Below, piece by piece: positions 52,461-61,763 of a DNA stretch of 64,000 nt. The DNA is from Gammaproteobacteria bacterium (lineage in GTDB: Bacteria; Pseudomonadota; Gammaproteobacteria; Xanthomonadales; Marinicellaceae). The stretch's first letter is position 1; the number at the start of each line of letters is the position of its first letter. Under the pieces are notes generated by a model that searched no databases, had not been told where the DNA came from, and was given only the letters and a program-made list of their open reading frames with translations. A program made the translations under genes and the position numbers. The stretch covers positions 461,001-525,000 of the forward strand of contig JAWLAO010000001.1 in the NCBI GenBank assembly GCA_041395445.1, in the 5' to 3' direction.

Positions 52461-55031
52461 ATGTTCAAACCCTTAGCTAAGTTACTTTTTTTATTACTGA
52501 TAAGTAGCTTGGTTTATGCCCAAAACAACCTCAAACCATCAGACTCCGTTTCGATAGGTCTCACACACGCACCACCAATGATTTACATCGCAGAAGACGA
52601 AGAACCTCAAGGAATGATAGTTGACTTTCTCAAAGAAATAGGTCAAAAAGAAGGTTGGCAGATTCAATGGAAAATTGGTAGTTGGTCTGAGATTTATGAA
52701 AAAGCCAGAGCTGGTGAAATTGACTTAATGACATTTATTGCATTTTCACAGGAAAGAATGAATTTCTTTAATTTCTCAAAGGAAATTTTTATTACCGGTT
52801 GGGGACAGGTTTATGTCAATGAAGATAGCGATTTGCGAAATATTCTTGATTTCGACAATAAGTCGATTGCCGTTGTAAAGGATGATATCCACTCTGCAGG
52901 AATCAAGGAAATGTGTGAAAAATTCAAAGTGAATTGTTTGATTGAGTATGTTGCCAATTACGACGTTGCCTTTGAGAAATTGGTCAATAATGAAGTTGCT
53001 GGTGCTGTTTCAGGAAGTATCGTTGGTGTTACCTATGAAAGAAAATACGATATTGTACGTTCTTCAGTCATGTTTAATCCCACAAATGCCCATTTTGCTG
53101 TCTCCAAGAATAACGGTAATACAAAACTCTTAGATACAATTGATTACTATATGCATCAGTGGCATGATGACCCACTATCTCCATATAACACATTAAAAAA
53201 TAAATGGATGAGTACCACCCAAGGTATCGTTATTCCAAATTGGGTCAAATACACACTTGCAATCTCAGCTATTCTTTTCATAGCTTTTCTGGTTATTATG
53301 CAATATCTGAGAAGCCAAATAAAAAAACACACTCACCAACATATCAATCAAAGCAAACAACTGAAACAAATCATTAATTTAGTTCCACACATTATTTATG
53401 TAAAAGATGAAGCTGAGAATTTCAATCTCATTAATAATAATGCGGCTGACTTTTTTGAAGTCAAATCGGATGATGCTACTCCAAACTCTAAACCCCGGAA
53501 GGATAATCCGAGTTTTACTGATTTTTTTGAAGGTGATGAGAAATTACTCGAACAAGGGAAAAGAACATTATTTAAAGAAATTACAACATATAAAAATGGT
53601 GAGAAAAAAGTTTTCAACCTTTCCAAAGTACCTTTGTTAACCGAAGATGACATTCCAGCTGTCTTAACCGTTGCCGTGGATGTTTCCGAAGAGAAAAAAT
53701 ACCTGGAAAAAATTAACTACATGGCACATCACGATGAGTTGACACAGTTACCTAATCGCGAGTTATTAAAAAACCGTGTCGTTTTAGAGTTAAAACAGGA
53801 AGTGTCGAATAAGTATCAAAATGCCTTATTGTTCATTGACTTGGACTACTTTAAGAACGTTAACGATTCTCTCGGTCACGCTGCCGGGGATCAGCTCTTG
53901 AGAATTATTTCTGAGCGTTTAAAATCAATCGTCTCATCTCAGGATACCGTTGCTAGAATTGGTGGCGATGAGTTTATTTTATTGTTAAAAACCGAGTATG
54001 AAAATTACTCAGACATCTATGAACATGCCAATGAAGTAGCTCATTCAGCTCTGGAATCTCTAACAGAAAAAATTGTGATTAACCGCCATGATTTATTTAT
54101 TACCGCAAGTATTGGAATCATTATTTTTCCTTATCATGCAAAGACTTACGAAGAGATTATGCAAAAAGCAGATATTGCCATGTACCAGGCTAAAGCCCGT
54201 GGAAGAAATGGAATTGCTGTGTTTGAACCCAAAATGTATGAAGATATTTTAAGACATCATCAATTGGTGTCTGACTTGCATAAGTCTCTTGAGACAATGG
54301 ATTTTTATATCCAATACCAACCACAAATGTCCGGAGCAAAAGCTGACTTCATAGGTTTGGAAGCACTGATTCGCTGGAACTCTGATAAAGAAAAAATTTA
54401 CAGTACATCGGACTTTATTCATGCAGCAGAAGAAAGCGGATTAATCATTCCAATCAGTTATTGGGTGATTGAGCAGGTTATCATTCAATTGCAAAAATGG
54501 TCGGAAACATACAAGCAACTTCCCTTTGTTACCATCAATATTTCGGTGTTACAACTTCACGATGATGACATCGTAAAATATTTAAATTACTTATTACGAA
54601 AGTACAAAGTTCCTCCTTCTCTCATTGAGCTCGAAATTACAGAGTCCGTACTCATTGATAAAGTCAAAGAAACAGTAAATACACTCGAAAAGCTCAGAGA
54701 TATAGGAATACGTCTGGCAATTGATGATTTTGGAACCGGGTATTCATCATTGAGTTATCTCAAGAAACTTCCTTTTGACAAATTAAAGATTGATTACTCA
54801 TTTGTTAAAGATATTGTTGAAAACAGTGAAGCAAGAACCATCGTTAGAACAATCATCGGTATGGCTGAAGACTTATCATTAGAAGTTATAGCAGAAGGTG
54901 TCGAAACCAAAGAACAACACCATATGTTATTAGAAATGGGATGTGACAAGTTTCAAGGATTTTACTTTGACAGACCGCTATTAGCCGATTACATTGAAGA
55001 AAAATACTTGGCTAATTCCAATTCTCGATAG
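52461..55031 (+). CDS. GGDEF-EAL c-di-GMP enzyme with periplasmic SBP sensor
   Basis: 856 aa from the internal ATG at 52461, which starts the signal peptide (MFKPLAKLLFLLLISSLVYA); an earlier ATG (52422) adds 13 residues. Domains: periplasmic SBP_bac_3-type sensor (about 25-255), one membrane helix (about 262-284), PAS-like region (about 300-420), GGDEF with an intact GGDEF in ARIGGDEFILL, and EAL with EALIRW, ELEITES, DDFGTGYSSL and AEGVET. Both catalytic motifs look intact. The sensor resembles amino-acid-binding proteins. It converges on the CsiV-like gene with no gap. Confidence 0.93.
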   Translation: MFKPLAKLLFLLLISSLVYAQNNLKPSDSVSIGLTHAPPMIYIAEDEEPQGMIVDFLKEIGQKEGWQIQWKIGSWSEIYEKARAGEIDLMTFIAFSQERMNFFNFSKEIFITGWGQVYVNEDSDLRNILDFDNKSIAVVKDDIHSAGIKEMCEKFKVNCLIEYVANYDVAFEKLVNNEVAGAVSGSIVGVTYERKYDIVRSSVMFNPTNAHFAVSKNNGNTKLLDTIDYYMHQWHDDPLSPYNTLKNKWMSTTQGIVIPNWVKYTLAISAILFIAFLVIMQYLRSQIKKHTHQHINQSKQLKQIINLVPHIIYVKDEAENFNLINNNAADFFEVKSDDATPNSKPRKDNPSFTDFFEGDEKLLEQGKRTLFKEITTYKNGEKKVFNLSKVPLLTEDDIPAVLTVAVDVSEEKKYLEKINYMAHHDELTQLPNRELLKNRVVLELKQEVSNKYQNALLFIDLDYFKNVNDSLGHAAGDQLLRIISERLKSIVSSQDTVARIGGDEFILLLKTEYENYSDIYEHANEVAHSALESLTEKIVINRHDLFITASIGIIIFPYHAKTYEEIMQKADIAMYQAKARGRNGIAVFEPKMYEDILRHHQLVSDLHKSLETMDFYIQYQPQMSGAKADFIGLEALIRWNSDKEKIYSTSDFIHAAEESGLIIPISYWVIEQVIIQLQKWSETYKQLPFVTINISVLQLHDDDIVKYLNYLLRKYKVPPSLIELEITESVLIDKVKETVNTLEKLRDIGIRLAIDDFGTGYSSLSYLKKLPFDKLKIDYSFVKDIVENSEARTIVRTIIGMAEDLSLEVIAEGVETKEQHHMLLEMGCDKFQGFYFDRPLLADYIEEKYLANSNSR

Positions 55032-56000
55032 CTAATCAGTTCCTGTTTTTTCACTAGTAGCCTCAACTTCGCCTTTATAAGGTGTGATTTTCACAATACT
55101 CCCAAACCAAGGGGAATCAAAGTAATGCAAACCATCGGCTTCCAGACGTCTTCTTTCTTCTAAAGAAAAAACCATATTGCTAATAGCTTTAGTATCAGCA
55201 TCCTGAGCTAATCGAAAGAGATTAAGCAAATGTCCAAAATGCAGATAACGACCTTGTGAAAGAGCAACACTCCCAGTAACGCTGAAATCTGAATAATACA
55301 TTTTAGATTGTTGTGAAAATTCGAGTGAATCTTTAAGTTCTCTGTTAAGAAAAATTCCAAAATGTTCGGAATCAATATTATTTTCTACAATTTTATCATT
55401 GTTTAAAACTGCGTCTTCTAATTCGGAAAACGGGGCTTCGATTGTTTCTTCTTGCTCAGTTTCTAACATTATGTTGGATAACTTCACATATTGAGGGGCA
55501 TCGAAAGGTGTTTCAGGTTGTCTCCATGCTTTGTGTAACAAAGGTACTATGTGGCTTTGATTCTGCAACCTCTCCCAAATCGGTAACAATTCGTACTGCT
55601 CTAGACTATGCTCAAACCATACCAGAACCTGAGTGTCTTCCTCATCAGAGCCATCAATCGACACGGTTAATTCGGTGTTGTTATTTAAATTTTCAGTTTC
55701 ATTAGATTCCTCTTTAACTTGAAAGCTAAAATCTTCAGGTTTCAAATCCAGTTCAATGGCATTGGAATCATCAAACACAGGTTTGTTTGTATAAGTCTTG
55801 GAATTGGGCAAAGGATTGAGATAGGCAAATATTATGATTTCTACATCAAATACCTTATTATCTTTTAGTGAAACATATCGGTAACTAGGAATTTCCTGTA
55901 ATTCATCAATAACTGATTCTTCACCAATGGATTCATCTGTTATTACTTGTGCCGTGGCATTGAACCCCACAAACAAAAAAAGAGTTAGAAAAAACTTCAT
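55032..56000 (-). CDS. CsiV-like exported protein
   Basis: 322 aa with a short signal peptide (to about FNATAQ). The pattern FDVEIIIFAYLNPLPNS in the first third and the C-terminal FSLEERRRLEADGLHYFDSP with WFGSIVKITPYK resemble the CsiV family, a periplasmic protein needed for cell-wall enzyme control in gammaproteobacteria. Middle regions are acidic and low-complexity. Its start abuts the TPR gene's stop. Assignment is by motif recall. Confidence 0.7.
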   Translation of the reverse strand: MKFFLTLFLFVGFNATAQVITDESIGEESVIDELQEIPSYRYVSLKDNKVFDVEIIIFAYLNPLPNSKTYTNKPVFDDSNAIELDLKPEDFSFQVKEESNETENLNNNTELTVSIDGSDEEDTQVLVWFEHSLEQYELLPIWERLQNQSHIVPLLHKAWRQPETPFDAPQYVKLSNIMLETEQEETIEAPFSELEDAVLNNDKIVENNIDSEHFGIFLNRELKDSLEFSQQSKMYYSDFSVTGSVALSQGRYLHFGHLLNLFRLAQDADTKAISNMVFSLEERRRLEADGLHYFDSPWFGSIVKITPYKGEVEATSEKTGTD

Positions 56001-56809
56001 TATTCTTCTTCCAATTGGCCACTGGCAAAGCTAATATCACAATTTTGAACCGCATCTTTGGCTTCCTGATTGACGGCATGCTCATACAACTCGTAGATTC
56101 TGTCAGATGCTTTATCACCTTCAAGCAGCATCAAACCATTTGCATACTCTATCGAAGTGATTGGAATATCCGGGGTCAACTCAATTGATTTTTCAAAGTG
56201 TTCAATTGCAATTGATTTTTTTGCACCATAAGTCAATCCACCAATCATCGAGCCAACTTTATTGATAATTTCTGCATGATACAAGCCCAACGCTGTATGA
56301 GCTTCTGCATGATTAGGCTCAAGTTCTAAAGTTTTATCGAGATACTTTTTGACCTTACCGCCAAGTCCTTTGCTCAACGCTTTTGTGATTGAAATCCTCT
56401 GTGAATATCTGCCAATCAGCAAAGCATTTACAAATTGAACATTCGCACAATCCGGTAAAGACTCAACAGCTTCCTCACAAAAATCCATAGCATCAGTCAA
56501 TAACTGCAAAGCTTGATCTTCATCTTCACACAGGTAATCACAATAAGTTGCAACTGATTTAGCCAGAATCACAGCACCATGTTCTACCAATTTAACTCCT
56601 TTCTTTGCAGCACTTTCAAAGTCTCCGTTATGATAATCCAACCAGGCATCGGCCTGTTTTTTCAGAATAGACTCATCATATCCTTCCAAATTCAGAGGAT
56701 ATTCATAACAGTCACCTGCATGCAATTCATCCCACAATTGTTCTAATTCTTTTTGAGAATAGCCGAATTTGAAGTCATCAGGTAATTGTTCCCAGTTTGA
56801 AATTTTCAT
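56000..56809 (-). CDS. TPR-containing protein
   Basis: 269 aa, soluble and helical. TPR-like repeats include LDKTLELEPNHAEAHTALGL, IAIEHFEKSIELTPDIPITS and IEYANGLMLLEGDKASDRIY. The mid-protein VGSMIGGLTYGAKKSIA recalls hypothetical TPR proteins of Xanthomonadales-like bacteria. No signal peptide. It ends on the same base at which the CsiV-like gene begins (1-nt overlap), so the two are probably one operon. Role unknown. Confidence 0.7.
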   Translation of the reverse strand: MKISNWEQLPDDFKFGYSQKELEQLWDELHAGDCYEYPLNLEGYDESILKKQADAWLDYHNGDFESAAKKGVKLVEHGAVILAKSVATYCDYLCEDEDQALQLLTDAMDFCEEAVESLPDCANVQFVNALLIGRYSQRISITKALSKGLGGKVKKYLDKTLELEPNHAEAHTALGLYHAEIINKVGSMIGGLTYGAKKSIAIEHFEKSIELTPDIPITSIEYANGLMLLEGDKASDRIYELYEHAVNQEAKDAVQNCDISFASGQLEEE

Positions 56810-56893
56810 AGTCTTTTCCTGTTTTCCAATCGAGTTATCATTCTATCAGTAGTCAAAATATTGTAAAGTGAAATTCGTTAACGATAAATTGCA

Positions 56894-58747
56894 TTATGTG
56901 GATACAAACAAATTAACCGTTATCAGCATTACAGCAATAAAAATAATCGACATCAAACTTCCCACACGCAAGAAGTCTTTAACTTTGTAACCGCCCGGTC
57001 CCATTATTAAAGCACTCACTTGGTGAGTTGGTAATATAAAGGCATTGGAAGTTCCCAATGCCACGATTAAGGCATAAATAGCAGGGTTTCCACCAGTTTC
57101 CAGTGCAATATTTATAGCTAAAGGAACCAGCAATACTGTTGCACCGACATTTGACATCACCAGTGAGAAAACAGTTGCCAATATGGCAATTGCCAACTGA
57201 TAAATATACTGACTGACACTACCAAGGTGCGTAATCGTTTGCTGAGCGACCCAAGCCGCCGTTCCGGTGTGTTCCATTGCATATCCTAAAGGAATTAAAC
57301 ATGCAAGGAGGAAAACTGTCTTCCAACTCACCGCCCGATAGGCTTCATCAATATGAATCACTCCTGTAATTATCATCCCGATGGCGCCGGTCAATAAGGC
57401 AATTGACAACTTCAACTTAGTGAAAATCACCAAACTCAAAGCCACTGCGAAAAAGAATAAGGCGAATGGGACTTTTTGAGGTCTTTCTTGTTGTGTCGGA
57501 ATATCTCCGACAACCGCAACATTACGACTCCGACTGATTCCTGCTTGATCACGCCAGCCACCAAAAATTACAAAAGTATCGCCTAACCTGAGTGTTAAAG
57601 TGTGAATATCTTCTCCCCGATACACCTCATCAGCTCTGGAAATAGCAATCACAGTTATCCCAAACTCCTGCCTGAAATGAAAATCTCCCAACTGCTTGCC
57701 TAGAAAACGGGAACCAGGAACAATAACTGCTTCTGAAAAACCGGCATTGGAAGCATTAAACGTATGCTTGAACTGTTTGAACCCATTTACGATAGTTAAT
57801 TTATTTTGCTCGGCAAACTGTGTAATTTGTTCATCATCACCAAGTATTCCCAGACTGTCACCCGACCATATAAAATGTTTTCTTGATGGAGATAATTTGG
57901 TATTTCCTTCTGAACTCAATGCCAAAACCTTAATGGTATCGTGCATCATAGTTTCAATTTCAAGAATTGTTTTACCAATTAACGGGCTGTTTTTACCGAC
58001 AAGCAGTTCCTTTTTAATATTTGGAATCCCATAGGTTTCTTTAAAATAGTCATTGGATTTGAGACCCGTATATTCATCCATTTTCACACTATTGGGTAAA
58101 AGATGCTTTCCAATCAATAAAAAATACAAAATCCCAACTGTAAGAAGCGAGATACCAATCGGAGTGACTGAAAATAAACCAAAAGAATTTAAAGTTTCAG
58201 CTCCGGGAGGCAATGAGCGATTTGAAGTTTCTATCAAATCATTCAGCAAAATCAACGGTGATGAACCAACCATAGTTACTGTTCCGCCCAAAATCGCACA
58301 AAACCCCATCGGCATTAATAACCGGCTGAGAGGAATTTTGGTTTGTCCGGAAATTCGATTAAGAACCGGTAAAAATAATGCAGTCGCACCCACATTTTGC
58401 ATAAACCCGGAAATCGTTCCAACCGTTCCGGAGACCACAGGAATCACAGAGTTCTCAGACTTTCCACCGATTTTCATAATGAAACCGGCAACTTTATTCA
58501 TCACTCCCGTCCGATCCAATCCGGCTCCGAGAATCATAACCGCAATAATTGACAACACAGCATTGGAAGCAAAACCATCAAATAAGTGCGTATCGGGAAC
58601 CAATCCGGTCAAACCCAACATAACCAAAATCAAAATTGCAGCGACATCAATACGAATGACTTCTGTTACAAAAAGGATAATCGTGTAACCAAGAATGGCT
58701 AAAACCATCATCATTTCATTATCGAGTTCTAGTGCCGCTATTTCCAT
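56894..58747 (-). CDS. SLC13-family transporter with two TrkA-C (RCK) domains
   Basis: 617 aa. The N-terminal membrane block (about 15-215) has the anion-transporter motifs GFASNAVLSIIAVMILGAG and SGFMQNVGATALFLPVLNRI. Two cytosolic TrkA-C domains lie in the middle (about 225-395), containing VGKNSPLIGKTILEIE and VPGSRFLGKQLGDFHFR. A second membrane block follows with LVMSNVGATVLLVPLAINI. Substrates of such proteins include sulfate, dicarboxylates or sodium-coupled anions; which one is unknown. Confidence 0.85.
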   Translation of the reverse strand: MEIAALELDNEMMMVLAILGYTIILFVTEVIRIDVAAILILVMLGLTGLVPDTHLFDGFASNAVLSIIAVMILGAGLDRTGVMNKVAGFIMKIGGKSENSVIPVVSGTVGTISGFMQNVGATALFLPVLNRISGQTKIPLSRLLMPMGFCAILGGTVTMVGSSPLILLNDLIETSNRSLPPGAETLNSFGLFSVTPIGISLLTVGILYFLLIGKHLLPNSVKMDEYTGLKSNDYFKETYGIPNIKKELLVGKNSPLIGKTILEIETMMHDTIKVLALSSEGNTKLSPSRKHFIWSGDSLGILGDDEQITQFAEQNKLTIVNGFKQFKHTFNASNAGFSEAVIVPGSRFLGKQLGDFHFRQEFGITVIAISRADEVYRGEDIHTLTLRLGDTFVIFGGWRDQAGISRSRNVAVVGDIPTQQERPQKVPFALFFFAVALSLVIFTKLKLSIALLTGAIGMIITGVIHIDEAYRAVSWKTVFLLACLIPLGYAMEHTGTAAWVAQQTITHLGSVSQYIYQLAIAILATVFSLVMSNVGATVLLVPLAINIALETGGNPAIYALIVALGTSNAFILPTHQVSALIMGPGGYKVKDFLRVGSLMSIIFIAVMLITVNLFVST

Positions 58748-59437
58748 TTAATCCTCTTTTGTGATTCGATATACGAGATCAAAACTTTGATGACCCAATT
58801 TAAAACCTCTTCTTTCAAACTTTGTAATCGGTCGCCAGTCCGGCCTCTCAATAAAACCACCATTCAAGGAAGTATTCACAAACTGTGGAAACTGACCAAT
58901 AACTTCCAACATCTGTTCCGCATAGTTTTGCCAGTCTGTTGCCAAATGGAGTCTGCCGTCATTTTTGAGTTTCTTAGAAATCAATTTCATAAAACTTTCA
59001 TTGACCAAACGTCTCTTATGATGTCTTTTCTTATGCCAAGGATCAGGAAAGTATATGTGAATAGCATCAAGAGTGTTTTCTTCAAAACATTTAGTAAGAA
59101 CTTCGATACTGTCTGAATGATAAATCCGGATGTTTTTCAGTCCCAGTTTCTCAATATTCAACAGTAAATGACCAACTCCCGGAGTATGAACTTCAATACC
59201 GATAAAATTGACATCCGGATACAGTTGAGCCGCATGAATTAAAGACTCACCATTGCCAAAGCCAATATCTAACCAGATTGGATTCTCATTAGAAAAGACT
59301 TCATTTTTATTTAATTCTTTAGTTTCATCCAGTTGCAGCTGGGGCAACAACTCATCTACAGCTCGTTTTTGTCCACTTGTTAGTTTTCCTGCACGCATGA
59401 CAAAACTGCGAATTTTATGCTGATTGTGTATGGACAT
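58748..59437 (-). CDS. trmB: tRNA (guanosine-46-N7-)-methyltransferase
   Basis: 229 aa from the ATG at 59437 (MSIHNQHKIRSFVMRAGKLT), the family N-terminus; the frame remains open 22 codons further. SAM motif WLDIGFGNGESLIHAA, substrate motif IYFPDPWHKKRHHKRRL, and the C-terminal TKFERRG. It makes m7G46 in tRNA. AAAGAG lies just upstream as a weak Shine-Dalgarno sequence. It ends where the transporter gene begins. Confidence 0.95.
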   Translation of the reverse strand: MSIHNQHKIRSFVMRAGKLTSGQKRAVDELLPQLQLDETKELNKNEVFSNENPIWLDIGFGNGESLIHAAQLYPDVNFIGIEVHTPGVGHLLLNIEKLGLKNIRIYHSDSIEVLTKCFEENTLDAIHIYFPDPWHKKRHHKRRLVNESFMKLISKKLKNDGRLHLATDWQNYAEQMLEVIGQFPQFVNTSLNGGFIERPDWRPITKFERRGFKLGHQSFDLVYRITKED

Positions 59438-59583
59438 TAACTCTTTGAAAATTTGGAATTTGAACTCAATACTAAATTTTAACCGCTCTTGAGATAGTGT
59501 CAATGAGTTTTACCAATTGTTTATTATGAGATGAAAAAACAACCTTTCTGGCAGTTTATTCAACATCACAACTCAATAAAATA

Positions 59584-59611
59584 TTTACAAAAAAATCGGT
59601 TTCAATATACT
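59584..59611 (+). promoter_or_regulatory. Promoter placing the transcript start at the EEP gene ATG
   Basis: TTTACA (59584-59589) and TATACT (59606-59611), each 5/6 matches, 16 bp apart. The ATG is at 59619, exactly where transcription should begin. No Shine-Dalgarno sequence. A leaderless mRNA is expected. Confidence 0.55.
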
Positions 59612-59618
59612 GCCAATA

Positions 59619-60356
59619 ATGAAAATAAAATTGGTCACTTACAATATTCATCGAGCTATTGGTCTTGATCGCAGATTCAAACCCGAAAGAATTATTGATA
59701 TTCTGAATGATATCAATGCTGATATTGTGCTCTTACAGGAAGTTGATGAAGGAGCTCCGCGATCCAGAGAGTTAAACCTTGCAAAAGAAATATCCCAAGC
59801 CTGTAACTATCAACATTTTGCCTTAGGCCATAATGTTTCACTTCGTAAGGGTTACTACGGAAATGCCACACTCAGTCGCTTTCCTATTCTCAGGGAAAGA
59901 AATATCGATCTCACAATTGAAAACAAAAAACGTCGTGGTTGTCAACATACTACTTTAGAATTGCCAAATGAAAAAGAGTTAGAGGTCTTCAACTTACACT
60001 TGGGTTTATCCGCCAAAGAAAGGCAAAAGCAGGCCGGTTTATTATTTCGTTCAGCAGAATACAGAAAAATAACAGAAGATGAAAATTGCATTGTTGCAGG
60101 TGATTTTAACGATTGGCGTTCATTATTAAGAGCATTGTTTATTGAAGCTATGAACTTCAAATGTGCCACCGATAAAACAACTGAAAAAGGTGAAGTTGCA
60201 ACAAAAACATTTCCATCATTCAGTCCCAGAGGAGGGTTGGATCGCATTTACTACAAAGGCAAAGTTAACTTGTTAAAAACTAAAACGTATAAAAAGAAAA
60301 CCTCAAAAATAGCAAGCGATCATCTGCCGGTTATTTCAACTTTTGAGCTTCGATGA
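59619..60356 (+). CDS. Endonuclease/exonuclease/phosphatase family hydrolase
   Basis: 245 aa, cytosolic. EEP catalytic motifs: TYNIHRAIG, LLQEVDEG (Mg-binding Glu), NLHLGLSAKER, GDFNDWRS and the terminal SDHLPVIS. It is a phosphodiesterase or phosphatase; relatives act on nucleic acids or phospholipids and the substrate here is not clear. An isolated gene with its own promoter. Confidence 0.88.
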   Translation: MKIKLVTYNIHRAIGLDRRFKPERIIDILNDINADIVLLQEVDEGAPRSRELNLAKEISQACNYQHFALGHNVSLRKGYYGNATLSRFPILRERNIDLTIENKKRRGCQHTTLELPNEKELEVFNLHLGLSAKERQKQAGLLFRSAEYRKITEDENCIVAGDFNDWRSLLRALFIEAMNFKCATDKTTEKGEVATKTFPSFSPRGGLDRIYYKGKVNLLKTKTYKKKTSKIASDHLPVISTFELR

Positions 60357-60371
60357 AACATAAAAGCTTTG

Positions 60372-60554
60372 TTAACTGACAATCCGAATATTATGGCTGA
60401 ATTTTTTAGCTTCCATTAATTTCTTCCTAAACAATCTTGTCAGCTCTTGTCTTTCGCAACTTGAGAATCTGACCCTGCCAATATCGTAATCACCAATGGT
60501 TGCAATGATTTTTTCAATTTCTCTCAATAAAGGCTCCAATTGATTACTCATCAT
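60372..60554 (-). CDS. Small helical protein, second of two overlapping ORFs
   Basis: 60 aa, rich in Arg, Lys, Glu and Leu (LREIEKIIATIGDYDIGRVR, then FSSCERQELTRLFRKKLMEA). No signal peptide. Its ATG overlaps the stop of the upstream small gene by 1 nt (TAATG), which supports real translation. Unknown; possibly a small regulator acting with its partner. Confidence 0.5.
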   Translation of the reverse strand: MMSNQLEPLLREIEKIIATIGDYDIGRVRFSSCERQELTRLFRKKLMEAKKFSHNIRIVS

Positions 60555-60787
60555 TATGACCTCAAAGCAAGATTGTTATTTTTATTTTCGAGCAATTGCT
60601 GTCTGGCTTTTTCCAGAGATCTTCTCAAACTTTTATAGAGTTCAGGTCGATCCGGGTGTGCTCCAAGCGAGACTTGCACCATACTGCGTTGCAAAAACCT
60701 GATTTTCTTTTGGATTTCCTTTCTTTCCTGTAAGACATTAACTCTTTGCTTAATTCTTCCAATCGCATCATTCACATTGTTTTTCAT
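60554..60787 (-). CDS. Small basic helical protein, first of two overlapping ORFs
   Basis: 77 aa from the ATG at 60787, with GGGGA upstream; an in-frame ATG further up is less likely. Sequence is coiled-coil-like (DAIGRIKQRVNVLQERKEIQ, KKIRFLQRSMVQVSLGAHPD). Followed directly by the second small ORF. No family recognised. A 24-bp palindrome lies about 80 nt upstream. Confidence 0.55.
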   Translation of the reverse strand: MKNNVNDAIGRIKQRVNVLQERKEIQKKIRFLQRSMVQVSLGAHPDRPELYKSLRRSLEKARQQLLENKNNNLALRS

Positions 60788-60858
60788 AATTATTCCCCAA
60801 AATTTGATTGATGAACAAATTGTAAACAAATGATAATTTTTTACTGTCAGCAATTTTC

Positions 60859-60888
60859 TGAAAAAATTGTAGGAAATTTCCTACAATT
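60859..60888 (-). terminator. 24-bp perfect palindrome with T-run after rsmI
   Basis: ATTGTAGGAA and its exact complement TTCCTACAAT form the core of a perfect 24-bp palindrome at 60865-60888. On the minus strand it is followed by TTTTTT and begins 15 nt past the rsmI stop, so it fits an rsmI terminator. Because it lies upstream of the two small ORFs it could also be an operator. Confidence 0.7.
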
Positions 60889-60903
60889 ATAAATTTCAAA
60901 AAA

Positions 60904-61740
60904 CTATTTAATGAGAAAGTTATAAATATTTTTGCTATTCGCATTTAAAAATTCGGCTGTGATTTTTGCGGCTTTTTTGGGAGGAAGTTCTTTGGAAAGT
61001 AATTGAGCCAGTTGTTTTTGTTGCTCTGAGACATCTTCGGTTTTTTCAACCTCTAATGCTGAAATTGCGATAACAAATTCGCCCTTGGTTTGGTTAGAGT
61101 CTGATTGAACAAAATCAAGAATTTCACTCACCTTACCCAACTTGATGGTTTCAAATGTTTTGGTCAATTCTCTACCGATGACAATGATTCTGTCTTCTCC
61201 TAGAATTTTTTCCATATCTTCCAGTGACTTAATGATTCTGTGTGTCGATTCATAAATGACAGTGGTAAAGGGATTCTCACGGATTCTTTTAAGCTCTTCT
61301 TGCCTTTGTTTGGATTTTGCCGGCAGAAAACCCGTAAACAGAAATTCATTAGTCGGAAGCCCACTGGAGCATAACAATGCAATAATTGCACTGGCACCGA
61401 CAACAGGTACAACTTTGATATGATTCTCATGAGCCAGTTTAACCAGCGGATAACCGGGATCACTTATCAAAGGAGTTCCGGCATCCGAGACTAATGCTAT
61501 ATTATTGTTTTTATTAAGTAAATCAATCAAACTTTCAGCAAACTGATTTTCATTATGCTGATGAAAACTAACCAATTTGTTTTTGATTCCATAATTCGCC
61601 AGTAATCTTCCGGTGTGTCTGGTATCTTCACAAGCAATAATATCAACTTCTGACAAAATGCTGATAGCTCGCTTAGTTATGTCATCTAAATTGCCAATTG
61701 GAGTGGCTACGATATATAATGTACCTGTGTCTTTTATCAT
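60904..61740 (-). CDS. rsmI: 16S rRNA 2'-O-ribose C1402 methyltransferase
   Basis: 278 aa, tetrapyrrole-methylase fold. Motifs are LYIVATPIGNLDDITKRAI, CEDTRHTGRLLANYGI, VSDAGTPLISDPGYPLV and ESTHRIIKSLEDM. It 2'-O-methylates C1402 in the ribosomal P site. The C-terminal SurA-independent tail ELPPKKAAKITAEFL is also conserved. It is divergent from lpoA with only 23 bp between ATGs, so both promoters overlap. Confidence 0.96.
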   Translation of the reverse strand: MIKDTGTLYIVATPIGNLDDITKRAISILSEVDIIACEDTRHTGRLLANYGIKNKLVSFHQHNENQFAESLIDLLNKNNNIALVSDAGTPLISDPGYPLVKLAHENHIKVVPVVGASAIIALLCSSGLPTNEFLFTGFLPAKSKQRQEELKRIRENPFTTVIYESTHRIIKSLEDMEKILGEDRIIVIGRELTKTFETIKLGKVSEILDFVQSDSNQTKGEFVIAISALEVEKTEDVSEQQKQLAQLLSKELPPKKAAKITAEFLNANSKNIYNFLIK

Positions 61741-61763
61741 TTTTCTCTATTCATAACCGAATT

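Noticed and set aside
58053..58688. 211-codon plus-strand ORF
   Set aside because: Lies wholly antisense to the SLC13/TrkA-C transporter gene, which has clear domains; no ribosome binding site.
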